Source of the DNA: Anadara kagoshimensis
Taxonomy: Eukaryota > Mollusca > Bivalvia > Arcoida > Arcidae
Reading direction: 5' to 3'
Assembly (NCBI GenBank): GCA_021292105.1
Contig: CM037871.1
Location: 51,856,200 to 51,920,199 of the forward strand
Length of the DNA: 64,000 nucleotides
How positions within the stretch are numbered: position 1 is the stretch's first letter; the number at the start of each line of letters is the position of its first letter. The notes beneath the pieces are model-generated. The model saw nothing but the letters and a program-made list of their open reading frames with translations, searched no databases and was not told where the DNA came from. This document shows positions 22,552 to 33,255 of this stretch, piece after piece. The position numbers and the translations under genes were made by a program.

Positions 22552-23898
22552 TCATTTTTCATCACTATTGTATTCGTCTTTTACCATGCTTTCATTTGTC
22601 GTTGTTTCGGAGACTGGAACTTGCCATTTGTGTGAAGTTAGATCCATCTGAATTGCAGACCTTGGAACCACCAAGGGATACTGTCCTTTAACTTTCACCA
22701 ATGGATAAGATGCTAAGTATGGAGAAAGCGATGTCCAAGAGTACCCTCCAGCGTTTTGGAAAGCACTTGGGCGCGATGCAATAATATTGAATCCCTTATA
22801 CCCATGTTTCCACAGTTCTCCGGCTTGGTCCACAACAACGCATTTTTGTTCTGTGTTGAAACTAGTTTTCACATTTTCGTTATTATTTTCTGTGTCACTT
22901 AATAAGTTTTCTTTTTCCGACATTTTGTCTGTTGAGTTTTCTTTAGAAGTCTCAGCTTGAGAATTTTCCTGAAAGTCTGGCGATACTACATCAACTTCGT
23001 GACTCCCTTCATCTGATTCCGACACATTTATAATATGTTCACTCGAAGCATTTTCCTCTTCTTTTGAAACTTTAATATCGGGGGCCAACAAACTCTCCAT
23101 GTCAAACAGTCTTTTTCTTGATTTGATAGGCTGATGAACTGGGACAACTACATGGTCATTTGAGTTTTCCGAATTCGGACTTTCTGCTGTTAAACTTCTG
23201 TCATTTAGATTTTCCTTGAAATCAGCATCGACAATTTCTGTATCATTTTCTTCCCAGTTGATCGATGTTGACGTCGGCGAAGGACTAGGACTATCGTCGT
23301 CGTCGGGGACAGACAAACCCATATGTTTTCGTACTCTCCTTTGAGCTCTCCGACGACGAAAATCTCCTTTCTGAAAGTCTTCGAGATTTGCAGGGTGTAC
23401 AGCCCAGTAATGACCTTTTCCATTTGCGCTTCTTCCTGCTTTAATAAAGCAATCATTTAGTGACAAATTGTGTCTGATGCTATTTCTCCATCCAGGTCCA
23501 CGAGTCCGGAAATACGCATAATTATCCAGAATCCACTGATATATGTCACTTAATACTAGCTTCTTGTCTCTAGAGCCTAAAATAGCCATTGCAATAAGTC
23601 CTATGTAGCTATGATTTGGCTTTGGTTCCTCGTGAATATACCGAGCTCTAGGATCTTTGAACAAATACGGGTGCATGTACGGATCCGCAGTATGAGGATG
23701 ATATGCAGCAATCCCAAGTGAATTTGGATAACCTCGAAATCCATAGTGTAACCTGGTAGAATAATCGTAAATCTGCTGTGCCCGGTGCAAGTCTAATGTC
23801 ATTTGAGAAACATTGTTCCCAAAAGGAAAGTACGAAGTTGGGTTCGGAACTTTCAATCCGTAAGGTAGCACCATTGTACCTGGATTCGTGTTACACAT
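22552..23898 (-). CDS. foxQ2: FoxQ2-class forkhead transcription factor, single exon
   Basis: A 448-residue DNA-binding transcription factor read without introns. The forkhead (winged-helix) domain spans about residues 92-187. It opens with KPNHSYIGLIAMAIL, carries the recognition helix WRNSIRHNLSLNDCF (about 137-151) and wing residues GRSANGKGHYWAVHP, and ends in the basic run RRRRAQRRVRK (181-191), a tail I associate with FoxQ2 and a likely nuclear signal. An acidic/Ser-Pro stretch (199-212) follows. RLFDMESLLAP at about 263-273 fits the EH1 Groucho-binding pattern F-x-M-x-x-L-L, so repressor activity is likely. The rest is Ser/Glu-rich with a hydrophobic C-terminus. The start is the first in-frame ATG, with A at -3. 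The frame stays open a further 60 codons upstream to a TGA at 24079-24081 but contains no ATG, so a TTG start at 23952 is not credible in an animal. FoxQ2 genes act in anterior/apical ectoderm patterning (family knowledge). Another forkhead subclass is unlikely. Confidence 0.93.
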   Translation of the reverse strand: MCNTNPGTMVLPYGLKVPNPTSYFPFGNNVSQMTLDLHRAQQIYDYSTRLHYGFRGYPNSLGIAAYHPHTADPYMHPYLFKDPRARYIHEEPKPNHSYIGLIAMAILGSRDKKLVLSDIYQWILDNYAYFRTRGPGWRNSIRHNLSLNDCFIKAGRSANGKGHYWAVHPANLEDFQKGDFRRRRAQRRVRKHMGLSVPDDDDSPSPSPTSTSINWEENDTEIVDADFKENLNDRSLTAESPNSENSNDHVVVPVHQPIKSRKRLFDMESLLAPDIKVSKEEENASSEHIINVSESDEGSHEVDVVSPDFQENSQAETSKENSTDKMSEKENLLSDTENNNENVKTSFNTEQKCVVVDQAGELWKHGYKGFNIIASRPSAFQNAGGYSWTSLSPYLASYPLVKVKGQYPLVVPRSAIQMDLTSHKWQVPVSETTTNESMVKDEYNSDEK

Positions 23899-23989
23899 AG
23901 TCTCTCTGTCTTGTTTTAGATAAACACTCGACAACAAATTTTCGTGTGACAAATTTGGCTTTTCTCCTGTTAGTACACTGATTATAAAC

Positions 23990-23995
23990 TTTATA
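23990..23995 (-). promoter_or_regulatory. TATA box of the FoxQ2 gene
   Basis: TATAAA reads on the minus strand about 92-97 bases upstream of the ATG. It would place transcription start near 23960 and give a 5' leader of about 60 bases. The inverse complement of CCAAT (ATTGG at 24046-24050) lies about 55 bases further upstream, the classic spacing. The assignment rests on motif match and spacing only. Confidence 0.5.
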
Positions 23996-24045
23996 CAAAT
24001 CGTTGTAGAATTACCCTTGTCAATAAAATTATTTCTTAGCTTCTC

Positions 24046-24250
24046 ATTGGTCGAGTGTTTATGAATATGTATGAGGTCTCATGTGGCAAATGTATTTACA
24101 CTGACGAGTTATCCGTAATTGTTTTCACCAATCAACAGAAAGGACTGTCGTGATTTGTGGTAATTAGTAACACTTTGCATATCATTGATCAGTTAATCAT
24201 TGGTTCTACCCTGGGGGTAATTGTAAAACACTGAATTCAGATTCAGAGAC
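24046..24250 (-). promoter_or_regulatory. FoxQ2 proximal promoter / putative enhancer motifs
   Basis: This upstream block holds a CCAAT box facing the gene (24046-24050) and a second CCAAT on the opposite strand near 24128. It also has a homeodomain core TAATTAG, a POU/octamer-like CTTTGCATAT near 24173, and TTAATCATTG near 24195. It is less monotonously AT-rich than the DNA on either side. Sites of this kind are expected at an anterior patterning gene, but short motifs are common by chance. Confidence 0.3.
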
Positions 24251-24959
24251 AACAAAACAATCGTTTTAGGTAAAATCCCGCTGGGGACGGTTTTAACAGT
24301 TTTTTCTCGCTCTCTATTGACTTAGAGAAAAAAGAAAAAAAATCTTGATTTTGAAAAAGCGTCGATTGACTTTTCTTTCACAATGGATATTAATTTTAGT
24401 CACATATAAAAGGAATTTTTAATAAATAATTAAAAGACTATAGTAAGTTATTTTACGTTCATTTTTACAGAATATTTTTAATTATTTAATTCACAGCACG
24501 TTAAATATTTTTGTTACCTATAAAACATTGCCATATATGTATATCCTTGTAATCGCGACAGATTTTTCTCGTTAGTAACTTGTTAGCTTCTGTCATTTGA
24601 CAAAATATTACTAATTTCCGTATCTCATTATTTTCTATCGGGTTTCACACATCAAGCAGAATTAACAAGTATAATTATTGTGTTATTCGTTTTATTATTG
24701 ACTGATCAAGCATGTCTGGTTAAAATTTTTAAAACAAATTTAGATTCAAAATTTTTTCATGAACTCTTTTTTTAATCCTAAAAATATTTTTTAATAAAAA
24801 AAGTTTTATTCGTAAGAAAATAAACGCGTTTAGATGTGTACTAACAATACATTTTAAATGGTGTATGTAACTCGTCATAAAATCGGACTTTGTTTTTGTC
24901 AAACAGTTTACGTTGATGAAAAAAATTAACATTGCGGAATTGAGTGTGTCAACATTTCG

Positions 24960-24992
24960 CGTTTTATTTATTTATTTATTATTTATTTATTT

Positions 24993-25052
<60 letters not shown>

Positions 25053-25056
25053 TTAA
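24960..25056. repeat. (ATTT)n microsatellite
   Basis: About 95 bases of ATTT with a few TATT slips. Confidence 0.95.
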
Positions 25057-26265
25057 GACATTTAACAAACACTACTAGATACATTCTCTCTACTTTGAAA
25101 AGGATTGTCACCATTATATTGAAGAGTCACTTTAATTTTTTTTATTCTAGAGATGTATATCTTATTGAAATTCACAAACAATAGAACAAATAATAACTTA
25201 AGATATCGCCTGCGGCAGTTATTTGTTTTTTTTACACGGCCTCTGAGAATATACCCTTTTTTCTATCTTAAAAGAAGTATTTCTTTCCTCCGTTTTTAAC
25301 AAACACACACATGGAAATATAGATATTTAAATGGGATTTTTTTTATTCCATTGTAGTTTTTTGAGTATCAGTTTGATTGAAAACTTCCGCCTTAAGAAAT
25401 GATACATAAATTTTAACCCACCAATTTGTTTTTTCTTTAAAAAGGAAAACAAATGACCAGTAGTTTGTAAAATATTTTCTCGTGACTCACAGCCCATGGA
25501 CCACCATCAAGTTGGTGTCATCACATTTTAAAAATTACCTGTTTTTTCGACAGCCTTTGTTGTGCTTTACTAATTAATCTGTTCTAATTGGACATGATTA
25601 AGCTCCCCCACCCCTTCTATTTGCAAACTGTCAAACGATGAGGGTAAACTATTGACAAAAGACAACAAGTGACAATAGGGCACACAGAGATCATTGTAAC
25701 TGCGTCAACTTCGTAACCGGTGATAAACTTGCCATCCAAAACTGTTGCGTCCAACTGTGTGTAAAAACCTATGTGGTATTTCTCTTTACTAATTTTCATA
25801 AGCGATGTGTTAGACCGATATAGGATACACTATTTAAAATTTGTGACATATGACACTGGAGATGCTACCCGGGGTTTCAGAATGATTTTCGTGTGAATTT
25901 TTAAACAGTCCAATAAAACCGAATATTTATTATAATTTCCGTTCTAATCTGTGAACATGAAATCAACAACCGGGGTTGTATCTTCGGTAATGATAGATTT
26001 TGTTGTGATGTAACCCGGATGTTTGGGAAAATATTGTAATAGATAAATAAGTATGTACAAAAAATGAATAATAAATAACGTTCACTATATCGATTAATTT
26101 CATTTATTAATTAATAAATTTATTTATTTATAATATCATCTATAAATGCAGCAGGCACCTTGCCACACCAAATGAAGCGTGGAAGGTTATTGCAGGTTGA
26201 AGTAGAATAAACACATTGTTAGCACGCAGTATAAATGGAAATTTGCCGCGGACTGATCAGTAAAC
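25057..26265. other. Intergenic, nothing recognised
   Basis: AT-rich sequence with no supported gene, RNA or mobile element. Confidence 0.4.
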
Positions 26266-26269
26266 CCAA

Positions 26270-26930
26270 GACTAAGAAAAATACATCAACAACAACAACA
26301 ACAACAACAGTGACACAATAAACACATAATACACCACAATCCGGAAAACTCCGTAACGCGTAACAACAAAAATAGCAACCGTGAAAATATAACCCAAAGC
26401 ACATCACAAAACCTTCAGAACACGAAACGAAAACAACAACGACAACACAATATACGGGAATAAAAAAAATCAACACTCAACAAAAACAACGATGGCAACA
26501 ATGTCCGAAACCTAATATAATAACTACACATGTACACGAAACACGTAACAACAACAAAAACTAAATAAACATTGCAATAAAACTCAAAACACATTCCAAA
26601 ACATGGAACACGCAAAAATTAATATAGCAACACTATGACAAAACCCAGAACACATACACAAACCCTAGGAACAAACAACAACATTGACAAATCCAAAAAC
26701 CATGTTAAAAACAAACAACAACATTGACAAATCCAAAAACCATGTTAAAACAAACAACAACATTGACAAATCCAAAAACCATGTTAAAACAAACAACAAC
26801 ATTGGCAAATCCAAAAACCATGTTAAAAACAAATATCGCACTACAAACTAGAAACATGACAGCAGGCAAACCAAGAACACGCAAAAACAATTAAAAACCC
26901 TAAATACACAAAAACAAACGAACGGAAATA
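26270..26930. repeat. AC-rich degenerate minisatellite with a 39-bp array
   Basis: The plus strand is almost entirely A and C here, with recurring 'aacaacaacaac', 'aaaacacgtaacaac' and 'ccaaaaaccatgtt'. At 26700-26827 a 39-bp unit (catgttaaaacaaacaacaa + cattgacaaatccaaaaac) repeats three times plus a partial copy. Val/Phe-rich minus-strand frames are artefacts. Confidence 0.8.
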
Positions 26931-27176
26931 CATGATAGGTACTTGTAAAGAATTATTAAAGATACGATGGACCCGCGTAGACGCGTAAATATTATATTTT
27001 AATTTTGGACAAAGTTTTACTCATATATATCGCCCATAGGTTTGTTAACCGGTAACAAATGTTACTGGATAATAGTATTCTATTATAATTTTGGATGTTA
27101 CTGACATACCATACAAATACTTGTACTTATTTTTTCTTCTTAATACATTGATGCAATATAAGAAATGCCGATTTCT
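26931..27176. other. Intergenic, nothing recognised
   Basis: Short AT-rich spacer between the AC-rich array and the P hairpin cluster. Confidence 0.4.
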
Positions 27177-27177
27177 A

Positions 27178-27687
27178 ATGTCATATACCGTTTTTTAATC
27201 ATTCAATAAATGGTATATAAATGACACTAACAATTGGACTTATATCTAGCTGTGACTGAACTATTTAGACTTTAAATACCAATGTCGATCCTATTTGATT
27301 GTTTTAACAAATTAATATAATTGTCTGAATGAGGAGTACGACTAGTGTCGCACTACCATTTTTTGAATGTATTTAATGATTAAATTCAAAAAATGGTATA
27401 TGACAAAATTTTAAAATCGAGAACATGCATATTCAGGAAGGTCGGTACCTGTTACAATCCGGGAAAACGGCGACTATCCGACTGAACTGGGAAAATTTCA
27501 CCACATACATTTACAACATTGAATAAAAATTTAACATCGAGAACAAGCACAACAAAAGTGTTATATACCATTTTTTAAATTTAATTTTAATTTTATCATT
27601 ACATGAATACATTTAAAAAATGGTATATCACAATACTTTTTGAATGTATTAAATAATAACTTTAAAAAATGGTACATGTATATGATA
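27178..27687. repeat. Cluster of P hairpins (copies 2-4 plus a half copy)
   Basis: Copies at 27178-27227, 27347-27404 and 27558-27634, then a half copy to 27687. Each has TGTCATATACCATTTTTT (or a close variant) on one arm and AAAAAATGGTATATGACA on the other, with a short AT-rich centre. Flanks are not repeated, so these are separate insertions rather than one tandem array. Confidence 0.85.
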
Positions 27688-27689
27688 AA

Positions 27690-28960
27690 AGGTAAAGTAG
27701 CCATTACAATACGAAAGTTCAGTGATTAAAGGGGTGTACTGTTTTTATCCATGATTATTTCAATACACCAAAGTCATGCATTTATAATTAATGGTAAGTA
27801 TCTAGACAACCCATAGCCATGTATGTGGCAGATAATTATACGGTTTAGAAAATTTTCCGTCATCTTCATGTACATCTTGTAAAGAAGAGGAGATACACAG
27901 ACTGCAAGTATCGTGTCGCCAAAAAGCCAGTGCCATTTTTCGATATAATAAACTCAGCTATATATCAGTAAGGAATTCCCTGTGAGACTTACTTTTGTAC
28001 GATAAATTTATTACATAAACATTTTTGAAAAATTATTTTGATAGAAATCTTCAAAACGGCTTGATTCTGTCATGTTTAGGCTTTTGCAGTTGAAATTAAA
28101 ATTTTAGTGGCGGGTGCAAACGATAGTCTCCCAAATTCCAACCCTATAAATTTGAATTTATTAATTCATGGAATCTAAAAGACAATACTTATATTTATAA
28201 GGAGATGAATCCAATAGATAATATATTAATGCGTTCAAACAAGCAATCCATAAAAAGAATGCTTCGGTATGACTGCGATTAGAAGATCCACACAACATTC
28301 CATTGAATTTAGGAATTTAAAGAAGAATTGGATTTGCTTTACCCTCTACCCCACACATTAAATTATGTAAAAATGTTGAGAAAAAAAAACCACAGAAATG
28401 TTCAAAATTGCTTTAATTACTTCATTTTTATCAATTTTATCATTAAAACTTTTAAAAATGCATAAACAATTTAAAAAAATGTTTTTAATGATAAAATATT
28501 TTAAAATGGCATTTGACAACTTGACTCCGTCATGTTTAGGCCTTTTCAGTAAAAAAAAAAATTATTGAGGATACAAAAGAAAGTCTTTACAAATTTTATA
28601 AATTTCCAATGGAACATTCTAACCACAAAATGTATCTATACAATCACATTGCCGCAGCTAATTAATTTTGTTAATAAATGTTCGTTAATTATTAAGTAAC
28701 GTAATTTTCTGTAATAATTAAAGATTAGTTGGATATCTTTAAAAGCAGTGTCGAACTATATATTAAACTTTATTTATGAGAATGTTATAATTCAATTTCT
28801 TTGAAAAATGAAAACACAATGGTTTGATTAAATAAAATCATTGGAAATCATAAATCATTGTTTAAGATGCCTTAATTACAAGTTAATTTTTACAATAAAT
28901 GAAGTTTATTTTCCCGTTTATGAAAAGCGGAGAAACAAAAGCGCTTGTGTTGAGAAGCAC
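27690..28960. other. Intergenic; diverged P-like hairpin at 28425-28520
   Basis: 'tttatcattaaaacttttaa' is mirrored by 'tttttaatgataaaatattt', followed by 'aaaatggcatttgacaa', a decayed P end. No gene is seen. Confidence 0.4.
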
Positions 28961-28962
28961 GG

Positions 28963-29391
28963 TACAGACCTATCACAAAGTTTAACACTGAGCTAGCGAA
29001 AAGGATTCCATGTTTGGGCTGCCCAGTGGCCGAGACATGAGCCATTGCCGAAAAAACTTCCGAAAGATGGATAACAGACCTCGGTTTCACAATCATTTCT
29101 TAACTAAGATTTTCTTTAACTTAAATCTGGCAAATTTGAAATAATCCTAACTTTGTAATTAATTGTTAACATGTTTAATGTGTCATTTAGAAGACTACTT
29201 AAATCTTGTAACATCATTAGTTATGTCAAAAATGTTCATTCAAAATTCAAAAAGATAATCCCAAAATTTGCTAAATTTAAGGGAAAATGTTGCACAGAAA
29301 TAATTGTGAAACCGACCAAGCTGTCATATATGTTAAAGAAACAAGAGGAACTGCCTAGTGGGCTTGTGTTAAAATTGGACAGGTCTGTAGT
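28963..29391. mobile_element. MITE family M1, copy d, split by an M3 insertion
   Basis: The left half starts TACAGACCTATCACAAAGTT (28963) and runs to about 29080. The right end 'cttgtgttaaaattggacag' + 'gtctgta' lies at about 29363-29389. Between them sits a complete M3 element (29081-29315). Confidence 0.7.
29081..29315. mobile_element. MITE family M3, copy a
   Basis: A 235-bp element with a perfect 13-bp inverted end, TCGGTTTCACAAT and ATTGTGAAACCGA, extended imperfectly by 'cttaactaagattttcttta'. It is inserted in an M1 element. Confidence 0.75.
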
Positions 29392-29473
29392 GTCAATATT
29401 ACGCCCGGGAACGACAGGAACTGCCTAGTGGGCTTGTGTTAAAATTGGACAGGTCTGTAGTGTCAATATTACG
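29346..29473. repeat. 70-bp tandem duplication at the M1 right end
   Basis: 'aggaactgcctagtgggctt' to 'gtgtcaatattacg' occurs at 29346 and again at 29416, identical over about 58 bases. The duplicated unit includes the right terminus of the split M1 element. Confidence 0.9.
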
Positions 29474-29479
29474 GCCGGT

Positions 29480-30900
29480 ATTATCCGAGGTTTGGTAATC
29501 AAATGTTGGCTGCAATAATAAGAAGAGTTAAATATTATGGACTGTATTATCTGATGTTTTCTACCATAATAAGGAGAGAAGAGTTAATTACAGTCACGGG
29601 CTGTCACTTCAATGGCATATAGATTTATATACGATATTTAATTGAAATAATTTCTCAGATCGATTAAACAACAATACGAAATCATATTAGAGTTAATAGA
29701 ATGGTGTAATTAATTCTTAAATTCACTTAAAACCAAGGAATGATACTTCAATATGTCACTATATCATGTTACCATCTTAAAGTGAATTATAGAAAGATTT
29801 ACACACTGCGAAGATCAACTTGAAACCAAATCCCACACACCGGAAAAATATCTACGGGGTATTTTCATTCAAAGAGGTAAAAAGATGCGTCTGTTTACAA
29901 ATAAAACGTTTTAACATAATAAAAATAGGTATCTTTTAACGACCTATTAGACCAAGTCTGTAAAAATGGCATCTTTTGAATTAAAGTGTTTTTTGTCGCC
30001 AAAATTGGTGTATTTTAAAAAAATTTGGATGCCTATTTCACCTTGAATGAGCACTTGTTACGAAAAGACTTGCGATATTGAAGTAATTAGAGACGGCCTT
30101 CACAGTGGGGGTGCGTCTTCTGCCCACCTGACTTGTCAATCAATGCCATTGATAGAACAAGAGGCGGAGCTGAAATGGCAAGTGATAACGAATGCATTTG
30201 ACAAGATAAAACTTACGATGTGTTCTCACCGTGTTAAATGATGGGAATTTAAAAAAAATAAAGTTTTAAAAAACTTTAAGTATGATTTTAACTGTTCATT
30301 TTAAGTCATCTGTTACTTCATGCTGTGAACTATACTTTTTAAATAGGTTTGATATATCTTTATGCCAGTTTTCGGTGTTTTTTCCGGATGTGACAACTCG
30401 ACAGAAATACTATACATACAAATTAATTTACTCTCAATCAGATGGTATATTATTATTTGTTAAAATATGAACCAAAATAAGATATTTATAACAAAACACA
30501 GTATTTTAAACAATTGTTCCCAAGAATCAAATCCATTTTTTAATCTGAATGTGACTATTTGTGGTTATCGTCAGCTGAATGCATGTACATTTTAGATAGA
30601 AAAAATATGCTCTTTAGTGGGCTGCATACAAATTATCTGGATGTCAGTCGACATATTATACAGTTATTTATCTGTAAATAAATCAAATGGTCTATATAGC
30701 GAACTTAACCTCTAACAAAAGTTAAATCTATCTTTAATTCCTCACACTAAAATGAAACATTTTAATGTGTCTAACCCTTTTAATTTTTCTAATTTATTTT
30801 TCATATTATTTCATTTCTTTTTCAAATGAATGAAACGACTTAAATCTAGCTACTTACCCCGGCATTTAAATTAATTTTGATGAAGTGAACAATGTCTCCG
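29480..30900. other. Intergenic; coding-like open stretch at 30047-30241
   Basis: Mostly AT-rich. At 30047-30241 a locally GC-richer plus-strand frame of 64 codons starts MSTCYEKTCDIEVIRDGLHS and is not made of simple repeat. I do not recognise it. It could be an isolated exon, a decayed gene piece or chance. Confidence 0.3.
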
Positions 30901-30919
30901 ACGATGTCTGTAAATATTG

Positions 30920-31031
30920 CCATGTGCTGATTTTGATTTTTTATTAGAATAATGCATTCAAAATCAGCTCATGACAACTGCTGATTTTGAATGCATTATT
31001 TTATTAAAAATTCAAAATCAGCACATGACAG
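30920..31031. repeat. P-like double hairpin, variant sequence
   Basis: Two consecutive palindromes with the stem CTGATTTTGAAT/ATTCAAAATCAG, ending CATGACA as P elements do. The same architecture (TGTCAT.T start, GAATGCATTAtt centre) carries a different stem sequence, suggesting a sister subfamily. Confidence 0.7.
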
Positions 31032-31893
31032 TATGTGTGTGAAGTGAACGATGTCTCGATGTCTGTTAGGATGTGGTGAAACAAGAAAAGGATGCTTTTA
31101 TAATTAGTACTGAAAAGCATAAGTTACTCCATCTACTTAAACTTATATTGCATTTGTCATATTATCAATTTTTACTTTTTCTAAAAAATTATAAGATGAC
31201 AATTTTTTAAATATTTCATTCAGAAAATTAAAAAATATGCCACATTACAAAATTCCAAAACCCAGATATCAGTTTACGCGAACAATTTTCACAACAGTGT
31301 TAATATTATTTGCTATTTTTAAATAAATTAATTAAGAAAATCTTAAATTACTTTGAAGAAAATATGAATATGCTATCTAAGTGTTTTGTGTTGTGTAATA
31401 AACTGTATGCGTTTGGACAAATCGATGTTACATGGAACCTAACCGTCCTTTTGAGTATATCTATGTTGTTGTTTGGTCAATATATATTCAGGGTTAGCCA
31501 TGGGTCTAAAAAAATGAACCAAAAAACTTAGCCAATTTATAAATTTAGGACAAAATTCACATGTTAAAGAGCCAGAAAAAACTAAGAAACTAAAATTGAC
31601 AACAAAAATGCCCCAATTCTATAACTGAAGTGCTTTAAATCCGCTGTATATATAACAGTTTATAACACTCGTTTTACTTTTTCACACACCTGAAAATAAG
31701 AAAAATGGTGATCTTGGTATGTAAGTGTGCCTAATAATGAAATGACCAAAAATCATTAGTAAAAAATCATGGAGCCAGAAATTATAAAAAAATGAGCAAT
31801 TGGCTAGTTTTGCGAATGTTGGAGCCAACACTGGAGACTACCTTTTATCGGTATATTATTGTAGTTACAATTTTTGACGATTTGGTTTAAACA

Positions 31894-32080
31894 TAAAGCT
31901 AAACCTGTCTATAAACACCACCCAAGGGAACCAGTAAAAGTGCCTTTTATTGGCAGGTGGCCTTAATTTACAGGTTCAAATCATATTTAAATAAAAAACA
32001 ATATTGGGATGCAATTCCACTGGCCTTTACAAGCAGGTGGCCCTTATATAGAGATGGCCTTTAAGGCAGGTTTAACTGTA
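31894..32080. mobile_element. MITE family M2, copy b
   Basis: The reverse orientation of copy a. The left end is 'aaacctgtctataaacacca' + 'cccaagggaacc'. The right end 'gatggcctttaaggcaggtt' + 'taactgta' closes the element. Confidence 0.8.
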
Positions 32081-32216
32081 TTCAGTTTAACACTGAGCCA
32101 ACGAATAGGGAGCAGACGAATTGTGGGTGGCTAGTATCCGAAAACCTGACGAGAGGTAAAAGGAAGCTGCCGAAATTTAGCTAACCAGGGGTCTAGACGA
32201 CCTGTCGAATCTGCAG
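32081..32216. mobile_element. MITE family M1, copy f (end lost)
   Basis: Begins 'ttcagtttaacactgagcca' + 'acgaatag' directly after M2 copy b and ends near 'gacgacctgtcgaat'. The outer left terminus has been replaced by M2. Confidence 0.6.
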
Positions 32217-32960
32217 GAACCAATTCCTTCATATGACAGAGCTATACTGCGCCTATGCAACGTGCTTAAACCAGTTCATGCCAAGGCCAGTCGATGACCG
32301 GACGATGAACTAATTATAAAACTGACCAGTCGTGGGAAGGTGGGCAAAGTTGGGAGCAGCCGACAGCATGTGCAAATAAAAAAGGAGAGCTGCTAATGAT
32401 TCGTTGCTTGTGTAAACAACTGTTATTTTTCATAAAGAGCGTGATGATGTTATTGCACGTTGTATTTAGATATACAAGCATGTTTGTAACATAGGAGTAA
32501 TTTAGGTGTGGATGGCCAGCAATGAACCCAATCTTATTTTTGAAATCTATATAAATAATTTCTAACCACAATGTATAATATTTATGTATTTTTGTTTCTC
32601 TGTTTCTCTTTTTATTTTTTTCTGCTAACTGTTGCAATCTTTATTTAAAATTTGCGAACATGGTGTCTCGTAGATCAATTGTTGTCAAATCAGTTTAAAT
32701 GTTTCTGTTTGTTATATTGTACGAACGGAAGCGACCAGGCCAATAAGACATATCATCTATTCAACTCCCAAAATGTTATACATGGGATTGGGAACTGATT
32801 ATTCAAAGGGACAGCAATTTAGAATAAACATTATTTTGTTCTAAAAATTTTCACATTTGGGTCACTTAATATACAAGTACCGGCAATCGTTTCAGCTTCA
32901 AATGGCATCGTGCACATGTTTGTAGCATTTTTTTAATAATTTCATGCAAAAGCATGCAAA

Positions 32961-33129
32961 ACTCAAGAAAAGAAAGAGTTGAGTTGAGAAATGATGTTTA
33001 ACGTCACAGTCAAGAATATCTCGCTATAGGCAAAGGTGCTGAAATTTTATCTGTGCGTTGCACTTCTGCTTTTGTGCTGATACATCAGGGTTCTTTATCG
33101 TACCAAGCCTACCGTGACAAGACACCTCG
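32961..33129 (-). mobile_element. SINE 3' domain fragment (duplication unit 1)
   Basis: On the minus strand it reads 'cgaggtgtcttgtcacggta', 'ttggtacgataaagaaccct', 'tatagcgagatattcttgac' and 'gtgacgttaaacatca'. This is the same domain as in the SINE at 17315. The tRNA-like head is missing. Confidence 0.75.
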
Positions 33130-33255
33130 ACTATTTTAAACAGGCAAATAAGATAAGTGATTGTTTTTGTTTCTTTGTCTATTGATATTGACGGGTATGA
33201 TAACACAGATGTTGATAGTTCCCTGTGTAGGCACGACTGTCTACCACGCAGTTAA

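Noticed and set aside
23899..23952. FoxQ2 start at a TTG codon giving 18 extra residues
   Set aside because: Animal mRNAs rarely start at TTG. The first ATG at 23896-23898 has A at -3 and keeps the whole conserved domain.
26219..26890. Val/Phe/Cys-rich membrane-like frames on the minus strand
   Set aside because: An artefact of the AC-rich minisatellite.
29171..29428. 85-codon basic peptide
   Set aside because: It spans an M3 element, an M1 end and a tandem duplication, so it is chance read-through.
33024..33206. Identical 60-codon frames at 33024 and 34134
   Set aside because: Identity comes from the 1.1-kb tandem duplication and the frame lies in a SINE fragment.
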